From NCBI RefSeq assembly GCF_024494655.1, contig NZ_JANHDL010000002.1:434001-498000 (forward strand): a stretch of 64,000 bases of DNA. Direction: 5' to 3'. Positions 35,701-44,504 of the stretch are shown here, one piece after another (the first letter of the stretch is position 1; each line of letters begins with the position of its first letter). The translations under genes were made by a program, and so were the position numbers. The notes under the pieces are model-generated. The model was not told the origin of the DNA. It did not search any database and was given only the letters and a program-made list of their open reading frames with translations. This stretch comes from Halorubrum laminariae. GTDB lineage: Archaea; Halobacteriota; Halobacteria; Halobacteriales; Haloferacaceae.

Positions 35701-35813
35701 ACCTCAGACCTCCCCAACCTCGTCCGGACCGTCCGCCGGCCGCTCGGCGGACGGTCCGGCCTCCCTCGCGCGGGCTCCTCGCGCCCTTTCTGGGGCACTC
35801 GCAGGCGCGCGCC
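35701..35813 (+). repeat. Dispersed structured intergenic element, copy B
   Basis: ACCTCAGACCTCCCCAACCT starts the element; a perfect 15-base hairpin follows (CCGGACCGTCCGCCG 35724-35738, loop GCCGCT, complementary arm 35745-35759), then CTCCCTCGCG, GGCTCCTCGCG, a short second hairpin around GCCC...GGGGC and CTCGCAGGCGCGC. Box order is the same as copies at 15.1 and 56.8 kb while hairpin sequences differ. It is between the Gly/Met-rich gene and the convergent lrp gene. Confidence 0.75.
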
Positions 35814-35877
35814 TTCGGGACCCACAGAGCGAGGGGGTTCTCGCCGTCGGCGATTCCGCCACACCCGTTTATATGCG

Positions 35878-36291
35878 TCAGCCGAGCCGTTCGTCGAGGA
35901 TCAGTCGGGTCTTCGTCGATTTGACCTCGTCCATCTCTCTCGCCTGCGAGATCAGTTCGTTGACCGCGCGCGTGTCCACGGCGTCGACAACGAGCACGAT
36001 GTCGTCTTCCCCCGACACCTGCCAGACGAAATCGACCTCCTCCCAGTCGACCATGCGATCGCTGACCGCGGCGGTGTCGACATTCATCTCCACCGATATC
36101 TCGATCATCGCCTTCACGTTTCCCGTCCGAGTGGTGACGGTAAACCGTTCGATCACGCCCTCCTCAGTCATGCGATCGACGCGATTCCGCACAGTCCCCT
36201 CCGAGGTACCCACCCGATCTGCGATCTCCGTGTACGGCGTTCGCGCGTCCCGGCGCAGGATAGAGAGGATCCGGCGGTCGAGGTCGTCCAT
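35878..36291 (-). CDS. Lrp/AsnC-family transcription regulator
   Basis: 137 residues. N-terminal HTH (LDRRILSILRRDARTPYTEIA, DRVGTSEGTVRNRVDRM) and C-terminal RAM effector domain (AMIEISVEMN, VSGEDDIVLVVDA, ending STKTRLILDERLG). It is divergent from carA with 96 bases between starts, and a perfect palindrome in that gap is repeated at carB, so control of carbamoyl phosphate synthesis is plausible. Ligand (an amino acid such as arginine or glutamine, or a nucleotide) is unknown. Confidence 0.9.
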   Translation of the reverse strand: MDDLDRRILSILRRDARTPYTEIADRVGTSEGTVRNRVDRMTEEGVIERFTVTTRTGNVKAMIEISVEMNVDTAAVSDRMVDWEEVDFVWQVSGEDDIVLVVDAVDTRAVNELISQAREMDEVKSTKTRLILDERLG

Positions 36292-36320
36292 ACATCACAC
36301 ATTTTCCCCGATGACTTACT

Positions 36321-36339
36321 CGTTACGAATATCGTAACG
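36321..36339. promoter_or_regulatory. Perfect palindrome between lrp and carA
   Basis: CGTTACGA-ATA-TCGTAACG, 8-base arms with a 3-base centre. It lies about 20 bases upstream of the carA TATA box (TTTATTAT, 36357-36364) and just upstream of the lrp promoter on the other strand. A weaker copy, GTACGT-TTC-TCGTAA (36374-36388), overlaps the carA start, 51 bases away. Confidence 0.65.
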
Positions 36340-36387
36340 GAGCTTCGAACGACGCATTTATTATCCTATACGCGTACGTTTCTCGTA

Positions 36388-37449
36388 ATGTCGGACGCCT
36401 ATATCGCGCTGGCCGACGGTCGCGTGCTCGAAGCGCGCGCCCGTGCGCCGGGGCGCACCCGTGGCGAACTCGTGTTCACGACCGCGTATACAGGCTACGA
36501 GGAGTCGCTCACCGACCCTTCCTACGCCGAGCAAGTGCTCACGTTCTCGTACCCGTTGATCGGGAACTACGGTGTCCGAACCGAGCGGTTCGAGTCCGAA
36601 TCCGTCCAACCTCGCGCGGCGGTCGCCCGCGAACTGACCGACGACGTCGCCGAGTGGCTCGAAGACGAGGGCGTGCCGGCGATCGACCACCTCGACACCC
36701 GCGAGATCGTCACCACCGTCCGTGAGGAGGGTGCGATGGCCTGCGGCATCGCCGCCGGACCGGACGCCACGCCCGAAGACGCCGTCGAGGAGATGGAGGC
36801 GTGCGTGCCGATGAGCGACCACGTCGACATCGGCGCGCAGGTCTCCGTCTCCGAGCCGACCGTCTACGAGGGCGGCGGCGCGGCCGATATCGCGCTCCTC
36901 GACTGCGGTGCGAAGGGCTCCATCATCTCGTCGCTCACGGAGCGGGGCGCGGACGTCCACGTGCTCCCGTACGACGCGACACCCGCGGACGTGGCCGCCG
37001 TCGAGCCCGACGTGTTATTCGTGTCCAACGGGCCGGGCGACCCCGAGAACTTCGTCGCCGCACACGAGGTCGTCGACGAGTTCGCCGGCGATCTGCCGAT
37101 GGCCGGCATCTGTCTCGGCCAGCAGGTGATCACGAGCGCGCTCGGCGGCTCGACGGAGAAGATGGCGTTCGGACACCGCGGCGTCAACCAGCCCGTCAAA
37201 GACCTCCGCACCGACAAGGTCGTGATGACGACGCAGAACCACGGTTACACAGTCGACGACACCGGCCCGCTCGACGTGACGCAGGTGAACGTCAACGACG
37301 ACACCGTCGAGGGGCTCGACAACGAGGAACTGGAGATCATCACCCGCCAGTACCACCCCGAAGCGAATCCCGGCCCGCACGACTCGCTCGGCTTCTTCGA
37401 CGAGGTCATGGACCTCGCGCAATCCACGCCACACGTCACGGCCGACTGA
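36388..37449 (+). CDS. carA: Carbamoyl-phosphate synthase small subunit (glutaminase)
   Basis: 353 residues. Releases ammonia from glutamine for CarB. N-terminal CPSase-small domain (SDAYIALADGRVLEA, TTAYTGYEESLTDPSY) and C-terminal class I amidotransferase with the nucleophile in AGICLGQQVI and the His/Glu in YHPEANPGP. Start ATG 36388 is 27 bases after a TTTATTAT box. It is monocistronic and separate from carB, but shares a promoter palindrome with it. Confidence 0.97.
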   Translation: MSDAYIALADGRVLEARARAPGRTRGELVFTTAYTGYEESLTDPSYAEQVLTFSYPLIGNYGVRTERFESESVQPRAAVARELTDDVAEWLEDEGVPAIDHLDTREIVTTVREEGAMACGIAAGPDATPEDAVEEMEACVPMSDHVDIGAQVSVSEPTVYEGGGAADIALLDCGAKGSIISSLTERGADVHVLPYDATPADVAAVEPDVLFVSNGPGDPENFVAAHEVVDEFAGDLPMAGICLGQQVITSALGGSTEKMAFGHRGVNQPVKDLRTDKVVMTTQNHGYTVDDTGPLDVTQVNVNDDTVEGLDNEELEIITRQYHPEANPGPHDSLGFFDEVMDLAQSTPHVTAD

Positions 37450-37578
37450 CCGCACGCCCGAACGCATTCGTCGATTTCTCTGTCCGTGTCGTCGCTCTCG
37501 CGTAGTGGCGGTTCTCGACCAGCGTAGTAACGGTTCTCGACCGGCGACGTTTTGGCCCGCCCGCGACGACTGACTGGC

Positions 37579-38430
37579 ATGACCACGACGGTCCTCCTCA
37601 CCAACGACGACGGTATCGACGCCGTCGGCATCCGCGCGCTTTCGGCCGCGCTCTCACGCGAGTACGACGTGACGGTCGTCGCCCCGGCGACCAACCAGTC
37701 CGGCGTCGGCGGTGCGCGCTCGTGGTGGGACACCACGGTCGAGTACACTGAGACGGACGCCGGCTACGCGGTCGAGGGGACGCCGGCCGACTGCGTCGCC
37801 GTCGCGGACGCGGCGCTCGGTCTCGACCCGGATGTCGTCGTATCCGGGTGTAACCACGGACCGAACATCGGCGCGCATATCCTCGGGCAGTCAGGGACCG
37901 TCGGGGCCGCCATGGAGGCGTCGTTCCTCGGGATCCCGGCGATCGCGATATCGCTGTACGACCGCGGGAACCTCCCCGTCCCGCCGACGCTCGGCACCGA
38001 CGCGTTCGCGCTCGCTTCGACGGTCGTCACCGACCTCCTCGACGACGCGACGCGCGGCACTGACGGCGACATCGCGCTCCCGTTCGGCGCGGACGTGTTG
38101 AACGTCAACGTTCCAGCCGCGGACGACGAGGCCGCCACCCAGCCGACGTATCGACTGACTGAACCCGCTCACGGCTTCGACGTGATCGAGTTCCGTCCCG
38201 GTGAGACGGCGGCCGGCGAGACCGGCTTCGACGAGCGGCGCGGAGAAATGGGAATGGAACTCCGCGACCGGTTCTGGCGAGAGTTCCTCCGTGGCGACGT
38301 ACCCGACGATCCCGGGTCAGACCGCCGCGCGGCCGTCGACGGCGAGGTGAGCATCTCACCGCTGTCGTCGTCGCGGTCCGTCGCCGCCGATCAGACGGGC
38401 GAAGTCGTCGCGATCGGCGACGAGGAGTGA
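37579..38430 (+). CDS. surE: 5'-nucleotidase SurE
   Basis: 283 residues. Metal-dependent survival protein that dephosphorylates nucleoside monophosphates. LLTNDDGIDAVGIRAL with the DD metal pair, VVAPATNQSGVG, and SGCNHGPNIG with the asparagine metal ligand, then SGTVGAAMEAS. ATG 37579 is chosen; the in-frame extension upstream (ARPRRLTG) is non-family. An acidic, serine-rich tail ends the protein. Downstream small membrane gene is convergent. Confidence 0.94.
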   Translation: MTTTVLLTNDDGIDAVGIRALSAALSREYDVTVVAPATNQSGVGGARSWWDTTVEYTETDAGYAVEGTPADCVAVADAALGLDPDVVVSGCNHGPNIGAHILGQSGTVGAAMEASFLGIPAIAISLYDRGNLPVPPTLGTDAFALASTVVTDLLDDATRGTDGDIALPFGADVLNVNVPAADDEAATQPTYRLTEPAHGFDVIEFRPGETAAGETGFDERRGEMGMELRDRFWREFLRGDVPDDPGSDRRAAVDGEVSISPLSSSRSVAADQTGEVVAIGDEE

Positions 38431-38481
38431 CCGGTTTCAGCACGCGGCTTCCAGGCAGAACGCCGGCCGATCGCGTCTCGC

Positions 38482-38709
38482 CTATCGTCCGCGCCTCGAC
38501 CGTCGCGAGCCCCCGGTGAACTCCTTCGCGAGTCGGCCGAGGTACCACACCAACGCCAGCCCGAGCGCCACTCCGACGGCGAGCGCGGCGAGTAGCTGTG
38601 TCGGCGTCGCCCCCCACTGGAGAGCGATGAGCGGCGGCGACACAGCGACGAGAAGTAAGAAACCGGCCTTGATCTTGCGGTTCCCCGCCTCGCGCTCCGC
38701 ATCGGACAT
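38482..38709 (-). CDS. Small two-span membrane protein
   Basis: 75 residues from ATG 38709 (MSDAEREAGNRKIKAGFLLL). Two hydrophobic spans at about 14-33 and 36-56, then a basic tail TGGSRRSRRGR. Convergent with surE, separated by 51 bases. Function unknown. Confidence 0.7.
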   Translation of the reverse strand: MSDAEREAGNRKIKAGFLLLVAVSPPLIALQWGATPTQLLAALAVGVALGLALVWYLGRLAKEFTGGSRRSRRGR

Positions 38710-38879
38710 CGGGCCTACCACGGACTCCACCTCGACGACCACGCAGCGTCCACAATTGCGCCCGCGTTCATGGGCGTGCAACGGTGCGAGCGAGTATCAA
38801 CCCGGCGGAGTGCGTCTCCGGTACTGACGTGTCTCGGCTCGGCGGCCCTGTCGCGTCTCGGCTCGACGGACCCACCACG

Positions 38880-39689
38880 TCAGGCCCGACGAACGAGATG
38901 GCCGCGAACGGCGTGTTGACACTCGTCACAGATCCCGTTGAGACGCGTCGCCGTACACAGGACAGGATACGTTACTGACAGGTCCGCATACACGTACTCG
39001 ACCAGCGAGCGGTGCGTGATCCCCACCTCCGCGTCCTTGCTCGTGGCTCCGTTCAGGAACGCCTGCCGCTCGCGACAGACCGCTGCACACTGCGTCCGGA
39101 GGGATGCCAGTTCGTCGTGCCGCGTCCGGAGCCCGTCGAACCCGAGCTCCGTCAGAGGAGTCTCATCGGCTTCGACGAGCCACTCGACTACGTCCTCGAT
39201 CTCGTCGGCCGCCGACCGAAGCGACCGCGCTTCCGCGCCGAGCACATGCTCTGTGACCCTCAGCTCTCGCTTTCGTTCCGCGACCGCCGAGAGAACGGCG
39301 CGTTTGGTCATCGGCGTGAACCGTCCGCTTGACTCGGGAGCCAGCGCCGCCGCCAGATCGTCCGTGAGTTCCGTACGCATCGTTTCCGAGAGCGGTTCCG
39401 GCGTCTCGTGGTCCTCGACACGATAGGGATGGACCGTCTCGGCGAACGCGTCGCGAACCGGACGACACCCGTCAGTCGTCGGACCGGATCGGCCGACCGG
39501 CGACGCGGAGGCGACCATCGCGTCGCCCGACGCGGCGTCGGAACGCGCGACGGTACCGGACTGGAGTTCGATGTCGAGGTCGCGGACGGTTCGTTCGAAC
39601 TCGTCGAAGGCAGTGCGCTTCTCGGTGAGCAGTTTGCGTTCGTCCGCGACGCGGTCGAGCGCCCGGCGAACGTGCGTTCGGACGGTCAC
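38880..39689 (-). CDS. Helical haloarchaeal hypothetical protein (DUF7260-like)
   Basis: 269 residues, mostly helical and charged (RKLLTEKRTAFDEFERTVRD, AERKRELRVTEHVLGAEARS), with a late LNGICDECQHAV motif. It lacks membrane segments or catalytic motifs. GTG start in a GTGA overlap with the upstream 92-residue gene, so the two are coupled. The pair resembles small haloarchaeal gene pairs of unknown role; the DUF name is from memory and uncertain. Confidence 0.75.
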   Translation of the reverse strand: MTVRTHVRRALDRVADERKLLTEKRTAFDEFERTVRDLDIELQSGTVARSDAASGDAMVASASPVGRSGPTTDGCRPVRDAFAETVHPYRVEDHETPEPLSETMRTELTDDLAAALAPESSGRFTPMTKRAVLSAVAERKRELRVTEHVLGAEARSLRSAADEIEDVVEWLVEADETPLTELGFDGLRTRHDELASLRTQCAAVCRERQAFLNGATSKDAEVGITHRSLVEYVYADLSVTYPVLCTATRLNGICDECQHAVRGHLVRRA

Positions 39690-39964
39690 GGCGCGGACAC
39701 CCGAGAGGCGGTCGTCACGTCGGTCGACTCCTGACAGACGATCACGTCGTAGTACGGCAACTGCGGATCATACCGGCGGAGAGTGGCGCGGTACCGCTCC
39801 GTCTCGCGCGCGGCGGCCCGCGCCACGGCGCGGCTGTCGAAACGTAGCTCGGCCGCGGGAACCGGTCGATCGCCGTACCGCGCACAGACGAGTGCGAACT
39901 CGCCGCTCTCGCTCGCCAGTTCGCGGATCCGGTCGCGGATATCGACGAGTGTGGGTCGGGACAT
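39686..39964 (-). CDS. Small haloarchaeal protein (DUF7552-like), coupled to next gene
   Basis: 92 residues: RPTLVDIRDRIRELASESGE, FALVCARYGDRPVPAAELRF, then AARETERYRATLRRYDPQLP and YYDVIVCQES. Compact alpha/beta protein. Its stop overlaps the start of the 269-residue partner. Upstream lies a 442-base gene-free gap holding two iron-box-like palindromes about 180 bases away. Function unknown. Confidence 0.76.
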   Translation of the reverse strand: MSRPTLVDIRDRIRELASESGEFALVCARYGDRPVPAAELRFDSRAVARAAARETERYRATLRRYDPQLPYYDVIVCQESTDVTTASRVSAP

Positions 39965-40144
39965 CGTGGTGGTGTGATACGGGCGATCTGTCGGTTATCT
40001 CCGGATCGGCACCGAGTTTGCAGCCCAGATGAACGGGTCGATCCTCGCAGCCGCTGAGAGTGCAATCCCGCCGGAGTCCGCTCGAGAGACGGACAACGTC
40101 GAGGGGCCCGGGATTCCGTGGTCCGTCGGAACGTCGTCCATACG

Positions 40145-40198
40145 TTTTAGGCCAACCTAAACAAACAAAACTGTTACGATTTTTGGCCGGCCTAAAAC
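40145..40198. promoter_or_regulatory. Two DtxR/IdeR-like palindromes
   Basis: TTTAGG-CCAA-CCTAAA (40146-40161) and TTTTTGGCCGGCCTAAAA (40180-40197, one mismatched pair). Centres are 35 bases apart. Both match the TTAGG...CCTAA form recognised by iron or manganese repressors of the DtxR family, which are common in haloarchaea. No clear target gene starts close by. Confidence 0.55.
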
Positions 40199-40350
40199 TG
40201 AGTGTGCGTGAGTTGCGGCACAGTCGCGACACCGGATCCGAACCGCAGATCGGATCGCGGTCGGCGTTACCAGAAGTGTTCATCACTTCCGTCGGACGAC
40301 ACCCGTTCCGATCAGTGGCCGACTGCGCGGCCGCTGGTCGGTTCCGCGAG

Positions 40351-40366
40351 TGAGAAATGAAAATGA
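40351..40366 (-). terminator. T-rich tract downstream of secY
   Basis: Read on the minus strand the segment is ATTTTCATTTCTC, about 40-55 bases after the secY stop. Archaeal termination often uses such U-rich runs without a hairpin. This would end the long ribosomal operon. Confidence 0.35.
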
Positions 40367-40406
40367 GCGAGCTACAGTGCCGACACCGCAAGCGTCGGCG
40401 TCTGTG

Positions 40407-41885
40407 TCACTCGTTGCCGAACATCTGGCGCATCATCGGATGCATCTCCATCAACTGCTCTTCGGCGATCTCTTCGTACAACTTGTACGTGATAGAGACC
40501 GCAAGCAGCAGTCCGGTTCCGGAAACGCCTCCGATAGTGCCGAGCAGGTTCGCCATGACGGCGAGGAACCCGACCAGCGCGCCGCCGATGACGGTCACCT
40601 GCGGAATGTACCGCTCCATGACCTTCTCGACGACCTGCGGGTTCCGACGGAAACCGGGGATCTGCATCCCGGATCCTTGAATCTGCTGTGCGGTCGCTTC
40701 CGGGCCCATCCCGGTCGTTTCCACCCAGAAGATCGCGAAGATAGCGCCGCCGATGACCATGAACGTCAGGTCGATCGCTAGCCGAACGCCGATCATCCAC
40801 GGCTCAACGCTCGCCGGAATTTCGCCGAGGAACCACATCCACTGCTCCCGCGTTTGAATGGGGTTCAGGTAGTAGAACAACCCGGAGATAGGCTGGCCCT
40901 GCTGGCTGTACTGTCCAAGCCACGCTGGCATCCCCGCCCACTGCGAGGAGAGGATCTGTCCGAGGAACTGAATGTTCGCCTGCAACGCGCGAACGAGGAT
41001 CATCGGTAGGACAGACGCGTAGATGAGTTTCACCGGGAAGCGTCCCCGCGCACCCTTCACACGAGCGTGTGACAGCGGAATCTCGACCCGGACCGACTCG
41101 GCGTACACGACGATTCCGAAGATGAAAAGCGTCGTGAACAGCGCGAGGATGTTGCCCGGCTCGAAGAGCAGATTCTGCAGACCCTCACCGGTGAACGGCG
41201 ATAACGTGCTCGGATTGTCACCGAAGATGAGCCCGTACCAGCTGGCGAAGAAGCCGTTCGCGCCAAGCGCCGAGAAGCTGAAGAAGCCACCGACGATCTG
41301 CTGACTGACCGAGGCGATGATGAACAGCCCGACGCCAGAACCGACGCCCCACTTGCTCACGATCTCGTCCATGAACAGGATGAGGACGCCGCCGGCGAAG
41401 ATCTGCGCGAAGATCAGCACCTCGACGCCGAACGTGCCGACGCCGAGTGACTGTCCGACCGCCGGGTCCGCGGGGAGGAACTCACCCGTGAACACCATCG
41501 GCGCAGCAGTGAGCGCCGAGACGATGATCACCAGTAGCTTCTGGAGGCCCTGATACAACACTTGGTCGCGCGGGTCGTCCGTATCGAGCCCGAGCAGGTT
41601 TGCCCCGCCCAAGAGCTGCAAGACAATGGACGCCGTGACGATCGGACCGATACCGACCTGTAGCAGCGAGCCGGACGAGCCGGCAAGCACCGACCGGAAC
41701 TGCCCGAAGAAGTCAGACCCCTGACCGACGGCCAACCCGAACGGGTTGATGTTGGTCAGGAAGAAGTACACGATCAGGACACCGGCCGTCCACGTGAGCT
41801 TCCGCTTGAACGGGACGTGACCCGCCGGTCGCTCCACTACGGGCATCCGCGAGAGCACCGGTTCGGCGGCCTCCTTCCAGCTCAT
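40407..41885 (-). CDS. secY: Preprotein translocase subunit SecY
   Basis: 492 residues, ten-span pore of the Sec translocon. Starts SWKEAAEPVLSRMPVVERP; plug and first span region FLTNINPFG; ends LMEMHPMMRQMFGNE. Archaeal insertions between spans are present. Last gene of the ribosomal operon, 2 bases after uL15. No adk or other gene follows in the same direction within 440 bases. Confidence 0.97.
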   Translation of the reverse strand: MSWKEAAEPVLSRMPVVERPAGHVPFKRKLTWTAGVLIVYFFLTNINPFGLAVGQGSDFFGQFRSVLAGSSGSLLQVGIGPIVTASIVLQLLGGANLLGLDTDDPRDQVLYQGLQKLLVIIVSALTAAPMVFTGEFLPADPAVGQSLGVGTFGVEVLIFAQIFAGGVLILFMDEIVSKWGVGSGVGLFIIASVSQQIVGGFFSFSALGANGFFASWYGLIFGDNPSTLSPFTGEGLQNLLFEPGNILALFTTLFIFGIVVYAESVRVEIPLSHARVKGARGRFPVKLIYASVLPMILVRALQANIQFLGQILSSQWAGMPAWLGQYSQQGQPISGLFYYLNPIQTREQWMWFLGEIPASVEPWMIGVRLAIDLTFMVIGGAIFAIFWVETTGMGPEATAQQIQGSGMQIPGFRRNPQVVEKVMERYIPQVTVIGGALVGFLAVMANLLGTIGGVSGTGLLLAVSITYKLYEEIAEEQLMEMHPMMRQMFGNE

Positions 41886-41887
41886 GA

Positions 41888-42385
41888 TTACGCCTCGTCG
41901 GCCTCGTCGTCTGAAGTGTTTTCTGATTCGTCAGCGGCTTCTTCGGCGCGCTCTGAGAGCGTCGCCTCGCCGCCCGCTTCCTCGATGAGTTCGACCGCAC
42001 CGGCGGTGAACGCGTCGGCCGTGACGCGAAGCTCGCGGCGGACCTGTCCGCCGCCGAGCACCTTCACCACGTCGGCGTCGTAGCCGTCGTCGACGACGTC
42101 GCGCGCGTCGATGACGTACGCATCGCCGTCCTCCTCGGCGAGATCGTCCGCGGCGTACAGCGCCGCGTCCTCGTCGAGCTTCTGAACCTTGACTTCGAGG
42201 ACCTCCGTCTGGGAGTCCTCAGGCCGCTTGAACCCGTGTTTGCCGAGCGGGCCGTAGTTGTGGTACTCGTGTTTCGCGCGGCCGGCCGCACCGCGGCCGC
42301 CGCGGTGACCGGCACCGCGCCGGTTCTTGTGCGTTCCGCCGCCGTGGGTCCGAGACCCGCGCTGTCTGCGGTTCTTGTCCGTCAT
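41888..42385 (-). CDS. rpl15: Ribosomal protein uL15
   Basis: 165 residues. Large-subunit protein; starts TDKNRRQRGSRTHGGGTHKN, with the glycine/arginine-rich tail that threads into rRNA, and a very acidic C-terminal extension (AADESENTSDDEADEA). Its ATG overlaps the uL30 stop by 4 bases. Confidence 0.97.
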   Translation of the reverse strand: MTDKNRRQRGSRTHGGGTHKNRRGAGHRGGRGAAGRAKHEYHNYGPLGKHGFKRPEDSQTEVLEVKVQKLDEDAALYAADDLAEEDGDAYVIDARDVVDDGYDADVVKVLGGGQVRRELRVTADAFTAGAVELIEEAGGEATLSERAEEAADESENTSDDEADEA

Positions 42386-42846
42386 CGCATGGCCTCCAAG
42401 AGGGAATCGATCTCCTCTGTGGTGTGGCGACCGAGTTCGCCGCCCTCGATCACCGGGTGTTTGATTCCCTCGTGGCCGCCCCGTGGCGCGTGGAGCCGCA
42501 GCGTCGGCGAGAGTCCCTGGTCTCGCAGAGACGTCTCCTCGTCGACGAGCGCCGCCGCCAGCGCTTCGAGGTCGGCGTAGTCGGTGTTATCGTCGATCCA
42601 CTCGTCGTCGATGTCGGCGGAGCCTTCGAGGGGCTCGCCGCGGTGCGCGATAGTCCGCGCGACCGCGTCGACGCTCGGCTCACCGAAGGCGACCACGTCG
42701 TTCACCTTCGTTATCATACCATGATACGAGTCGGTCTCGGGAACGAACGTCGCGTGGTTGACGCGCCCGATATTCAGCATGTCGAGCGTGTCCTCGACGC
42801 CGTATTCGAGATTCACGTCGCCGCGGAGTTGCACGATCGCTTGCAT
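42382..42846 (-). CDS. rpl30: Ribosomal protein uL30
   Basis: 154 residues, long archaeal form. Begins [20 protein letters not shown] and includes DMLNIGRVNHATFVPET, PVIEGGELGRHTTEEIDSLL. ATG 42846 overlaps the uS5 stop (TGATG); an alternative GTG one codon upstream is less likely. Confidence 0.96.
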   Translation of the reverse strand: MQAIVQLRGDVNLEYGVEDTLDMLNIGRVNHATFVPETDSYHGMITKVNDVVAFGEPSVDAVARTIAHRGEPLEGSADIDDEWIDDNTDYADLEALAAALVDEETSLRDQGLSPTLRLHAPRGGHEGIKHPVIEGGELGRHTTEEIDSLLEAMR

Positions 42847-43493
42847 CACCGACCACCCTCCTCGTAGTGGACTTCACGCGCGTGCTGGGGTGTGCGAGAC
42901 TGCGCCGCGTTCTCTAAGGCGTTGAACGTCGCCTTCGCGAGGTTCACGGTCGTGCGCGTGTTGCCGTCGGAGTTCGTCCACGCGTCTTCGACGCCGGCGA
43001 GCTCCAAGATGTTCCGAACCGTCTCCGCGGCCGCCAGCCCAAGCCCCTGTGGGGCGGGCTTGATCTCGACGGTGACGGAGCCGGCTTTCCCCTCTGCCTT
43101 GCGGGTGAGGGAGTTGGTGCCGCCGGGCTGGTCCTCCCAAGAACCGGAGCCGCGATCGACGCTGATGATGTTCAGCTTCGCGACGTCGATCGCCTTCTGG
43201 ATCGCGCCGCCGACCTGGTCGTCCCGGGCCTGCGCGTAGCCGAGGTAGCCGTCGCGGTTGCCCACGGCGACCACGCAGCGGAACTTCACGCGCCGGCCGG
43301 AGTCGGTCATCCGCTGGACCATGTTGATGTCCAGCACTTCGTCTTCGAGTCCCGGCAGGAGCTGGTCGACGATTTCGGCCTCCTTCATCGGGAGTCCGGA
43401 GTCGAGCGCCTGTTCCATCGACGAGATATCGCCGTTCTGTACCTTGCGGCCGAGCCGCGTCCGCGGTTCCCAGCCGTCGTTGTGTCTACTCAT
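42846..43493 (-). CDS. rps5: Ribosomal protein uS5
   Basis: 215 residues. N-terminal archaeal extension [18 protein letters not shown], the dsRBD-like domain ([20 protein letters not shown]) and the C-terminal domain with [20 protein letters not shown]. Start ATG 43493 overlaps the end of uL18 by 8 bases. Confidence 0.97.
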   Translation of the reverse strand: MSRHNDGWEPRTRLGRKVQNGDISSMEQALDSGLPMKEAEIVDQLLPGLEDEVLDINMVQRMTDSGRRVKFRCVVAVGNRDGYLGYAQARDDQVGGAIQKAIDVAKLNIISVDRGSGSWEDQPGGTNSLTRKAEGKAGSVTVEIKPAPQGLGLAAAETVRNILELAGVEDAWTNSDGNTRTTVNLAKATFNALENAAQSRTPQHAREVHYEEGGR

Positions 43494-44043
43494 GGTCCTC
43501 CTGGATTGTCGCGAGCACGTCGTCGAAGTGCTCGGGTAGGTCGGCCGCGTCGAACTCCCCCGAATACAGCGACTCGTCGAGCTGCTCGGCGTACGCGGCG
43601 ATGTGCTCGCCACGCGTGCGCGACCAGTCGGCCAGCACGCTGTCGTTGTGCGGGATCTCGAGGCCGGCGTCGATCGCTCCTTCCTGTACTGCGAACGTCT
43701 TGTTGCCGGGCGTCGCCGTGTTGAGTCCGATGTCGAGCACGGCCTCATCGAGGCCGGCGTCGACGGCGCGAGCGCCCGCGAGATAGCCCGTGAGGTACGC
43801 GCTGGGAAGGTTGCCCGTGGGGGCGTCCCAGCCGTACTCCGCGAGGTCCTCGCTGGAGGCGGCCGCGTGGGTCTCGTCGCCGTCGGGTCCGGGAGTGATC
43901 AGCTGCGCCCTGACGTGAGCGTTGCTCACCCGGGCGACCAGGCGAGGCTTGCCCGATTTCAGCAGGCGCAACCTCTGATGGTAATCTGTCCGGACCTCGC
44001 GGCGGCGGCGCATCGGCACCTTGTATCGTGGTCCTGTCGCCAT
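43486..44043 (-). CDS. rpl18: Ribosomal protein uL18
   Basis: 185 residues, 5S rRNA-binding. Begins [20 protein letters not shown], with [23 protein letters not shown] and the archaeal C-terminal helix region. Overlaps uS5 downstream (8 bases) and abuts eL19 upstream. Confidence 0.97.
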   Translation of the reverse strand: MATGPRYKVPMRRRREVRTDYHQRLRLLKSGKPRLVARVSNAHVRAQLITPGPDGDETHAAASSEDLAEYGWDAPTGNLPSAYLTGYLAGARAVDAGLDEAVLDIGLNTATPGNKTFAVQEGAIDAGLEIPHNDSVLADWSRTRGEHIAAYAEQLDESLYSGEFDAADLPEHFDDVLATIQEDHE

Positions 44044-44504
44044 TAGTTCGTCACCTCGTAACCGTACTGCGTCTCGATGTACGCCTCGAGACGAGCGACG
44101 TCCTCGAAGTCGCCACCGCTCGCTTTGTTGTACAGCGTGCGGTATTCGCTGGCGTCAAGCACGTCTTCGTCGTCGCGGAGTTCCTTCAGACGCGCGCGCT
44201 GTGCGCGGATCCGCGCCTTCCAGTCGTCTTTCGTGTTCTGTCGCGCGCCGGCTTTCCCCTTCCGGGTGCCGGCACCGGACTTGTGACCGTACGAGCGCTT
44301 CTCGGCGCGCTCGCGGGCCCGACCGCGGGAGTTCGTCTTCGCGTCCTTCGCGCGGATCGTCCCCTGATCTATCAGATCACGGATGTCCTCGCGGGTGATC
44401 GCGTCTTCGATCTCCTCTTGTGCGTCGGGGTCGAGCCAGACGCGGCCCTTGCCGACATCGAGCTCGTCCGCTGCGAGTCGTTTCTGCGCTTTCAGGTCAC
44501 TCAT
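44043..44504 (-). CDS. rpl19e: Ribosomal protein eL19
   Basis: 153 residues. Starts [20 protein letters not shown]; central basic helix [21 protein letters not shown]; long C-terminal helix. Archaeal/eukaryotic-specific protein located between eL32 and uL18 as in other archaea. Its start overlaps the eL32 end by 8 bases. Confidence 0.97.
   Translation of the reverse strand: MSDLKAQKRLAADELDVGKGRVWLDPDAQEEIEDAITREDIRDLIDQGTIRAKDAKTNSRGRARERAEKRSYGHKSGAGTRKGKAGARQNTKDDWKARIRAQRARLKELRDDEDVLDASEYRTLYNKASGGDFEDVARLEAYIETQYGYEVTN

Larger units (their letters stand above)
39965..40406. other. 442-base gap with two DtxR-like palindromes, no convincing gene
   Basis: No reading frame with haloarchaeal protein character is seen here. 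The notable content is the AT-rich stretch 40145-40198 holding two palindromes (separate entry), and a T-rich tract on the minus strand at 40351-40366 after secY. The remaining sequence is unremarkable. Confidence 0.6.
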
